From assembly GCA_041582695.1 (NCBI GenBank), contig JBFIBB010000057.1:1-14778 (forward strand): DNA of 14,778 bases, read 5' to 3'. Source of the stretch: JAWKWH01 sp041582695 (GTDB lineage: Bacteria; Pseudomonadota; Alphaproteobacteria; Rhizobiales; Rhizobiaceae). Both the position numbers and the translations under genes were made by a program. Below are positions 13,503 to 14,778 of the stretch, piece by piece (the first letter of the stretch is position 1; each line of letters begins with the position of its first letter). The notes beneath the pieces are model-generated. The model had not been told where the DNA came from. It ran no database searches and saw only the letters and a program-made list of their open reading frames with translations.

Positions 13503-14778
13503 CCGATATCGTTATCGGGCTTCTGTCGTTTCCCGTACTCCTGACGCTGATCTTCCTGCGGGTCCCGATCGGTCTGTCGATGTTTCTGGCCGGGCTGGCC
13601 GGGCTGTTTCTGGTAACCGGAGACACGACGATCGCCTTTGCGCGGCTCAAAACCGAAACCTATACGACATTCTCAAGCTATTCGTTGTCCATCGTTCCGA
13701 TGTTCCTGCTGATGGGTCACTTCGCCACGCTCGGCGGCATGAGCCAGGCCTTGTTCAAGGCCGCCGAGAGCTGGTTGGGTCACCGCAAGGGCGGCGTGGC
13801 GATGGCCGCCGTCGGCGCCTGTGCGGGCTTCGGCGCGATTTGCGGATCGTCGCTGGCAACTGCAGCCACCATGAGCCGCGTCGCTCTGCCCGAAATGCGC
13901 CGCTACGGCTATGCCGGCGGATTTTCGACAGCAACAATGGCCGCCGGAGGCACGCTCGGCATCTTGATCCCGCCTTCGGTCGTGCTGGTGATCTACGCGA
14001 TCTTGACGGAACAGAATATCGCCAAACTGTTCCTTGCCGCCTTCATACCCGGCATCCTTGCCGCCCTGGGCTACGTGGTTGTCATCTCGATATACGTCCG
14101 GCTGTATCCGGAAAGCGCCGGCATACGCGCGCGCGTTCACTACGCCGAGCGCTTCAGGGCGCTTCTCGATGTCTGGCCGGTTCTGCTGGTATTCGCCCTC
14201 GTGGTCGGCGGCATTTATTTGGGGTGGTTCACACCGACCGAAGGAGCAGCCGTCGGAGCGCTCGGAACCGGGGCAATCGCCTGGGCAAGCGGCGGCCTGA
14301 CCCGCGAGACGCTGGGAGAGAGCTTCTATGTCACCGCCCGTTCGACCGCGATGATTTTCTTCATCGTTCTTGGCGCGGCTTTCTACAACGGCTTTCTTGC
14401 CCTGACGCAGGTTCCGCAAGAAATCGCAGCCTGGGTGGTCGAACAGCAGCTCAACCCCTGGCTCGTCCTGCTCTTCATCCTGGTTTTTTACCTGCTGATG
14501 GGTTGCCTGATGGACAGCCTGTCGATGATCCTGCTGACGATCCCGATTTTCTGGCCGGTGATGCTGGAGCTGGACTTCAATTTCGTCACGATGACGGAGT
14601 TGCACAGCGTGAAGCTCGACGTCGCGCTGAGTCATGCCATGGTGATCTGGGACGGACTTGTTCACGGCGCCATACCGGATGTGTCCGCCGAAAAATTCGC
14701 AAGCCTGTTGGCCGCCGCCAATGAACACATGGCCACTCTGGGGCTCGGCTCGGTGAGCGACGCAGCGGTTCTGGACAA
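13499..14778 (+). CDS. dctM: TRAP transporter large permease (DctM family), atypical C-terminus, runs off the window
   Basis: The frame opens with TTG at 13499, overlapping the dctQ stop (TTGA), with GGGAG about seven bases upstream. Residues 1-360 are typical DctM: many membrane segments, SIVPMFLLMGHFA (around 63-75), GAICGSSLATAATM, GGTLGILIPPSVVLVIYAI and GCLMDSLSMILLTIPIFWPV. It is the Na+-coupled transport subunit. After LELDF (about residue 360) the expected WFG...EIGLITPPVG segment and the last membrane helices are absent. The frame instead continues as a soluble-looking stretch (NFVTMTELHSVKLDVALSHA and on, ending VSDAAVLD) to the edge at codon 426. I see no DctM continuation in the other plus frames. 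Either the gene is truncated or fused here, or this is a junction artefact. Confidence 0.85.
   Translation, partial: MTDIVIGLLSFPVLLTLIFLRVPIGLSMFLAGLAGLFLVTGDTTIAFARLKTETYTTFSSYSLSIVPMFLLMGHFATLGGMSQALFKAAESWLGHRKGGVAMAAVGACAGFGAICGSSLATAATMSRVALPEMRRYGYAGGFSTATMAAGGTLGILIPPSVVLVIYAILTEQNIAKLFLAAFIPGILAALGYVVVISIYVRLYPESAGIRARVHYAERFRALLDVWPVLLVFALVVGGIYLGWFTPTEGAAVGALGTGAIAWASGGLTRETLGESFYVTARSTAMIFFIVLGAAFYNGFLALTQVPQEIAAWVVEQQLNPWLVLLFILVFYLLMGCLMDSLSMILLTIPIFWPVMLELDFNFVTMTELHSVKLDVALSHAMVIWDGLVHGAIPDVSAEKFASLLAAANEHMATLGLGSVSDAAVLD

Noticed and set aside
13673..14728. Minus-strand frame of 351 codons opposite dctM
   Set aside because: His/Gln/Arg/Asp-rich composition typical of the antisense of membrane-protein genes. 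It also spans the point where DctM similarity ends, so it does not explain the odd tail.

Overview
The window carries a nearly contiguous gene cluster for aerobic benzoate degradation through CoA thioesters (the box, or benzoyl-CoA epoxidation, pathway), next to a TRAP-type uptake system. The GC-rich coding sequence, the L-arabinonate-dehydratase-like IlvD protein and the TRAP system suggest an alphaproteobacterium, perhaps Rhizobiales or Rhodobacterales. That placement is inference from gene content only.

Minus-strand genes in order of transcription, right to left: a cupin-like DUF4863/PnbB-family protein (11240-10773), benzoate-CoA ligase (10712-9180), an alpha/beta hydrolase whose start overlaps the ligase stop (9180-8356), a 371-bp regulatory gap, then boxC (7984-6326), boxB (6301-4850), boxA (4721-3534) and a 4-hydroxybenzoyl-CoA-thioesterase-family enzyme (3530-3081). 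A 263-bp gap precedes boxR (2817-1849), and a 237-bp gap with one tiny possible ORF precedes an IlvD/Edd dehydratase (1611 to the left edge, C-terminus cut). On the plus strand, divergent from the DUF4863 gene, lie dctP (11797-12849), dctQ (12918-13502) and dctM (13499 to the right edge).

Inferred working model: the TRAP system imports an aromatic carboxylate and the ligase makes benzoyl-CoA. BoxA passes NADPH electrons to the diiron epoxidase BoxB, which forms 2,3-epoxybenzoyl-CoA. BoxC opens the ring hydrolytically, releasing formate and 3,4-dehydroadipyl-CoA semialdehyde. The thioesterase probably prevents CoA from being trapped as benzoyl-CoA. BoxR (HTH plus shikimate-kinase-like effector domain) probably represses the genes until benzoyl-CoA builds up. 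The semialdehyde dehydrogenase boxD and the later beta-oxidation genes are not in the window.

The non-coding signals are the most distinctive part. A 16-bp element, TTGCRTAATAATGCAW, occurs with 14/16 identity upstream of boxC and in the DUF4863/dctP divergent region. Each copy is accompanied by a TATAATGCA element, and a related TGCA pair lies upstream of boxR; together they look like a BoxR regulon. Strong GC hairpins with 7-nt loops follow boxB and dctP inside their operons. The DctM reading frame loses recognisable family sequence after about residue 360 and continues as a soluble-looking tail, which suggests a rearrangement, fusion or assembly junction. I see no IS elements, CRISPR arrays, rRNA or intact tRNA.
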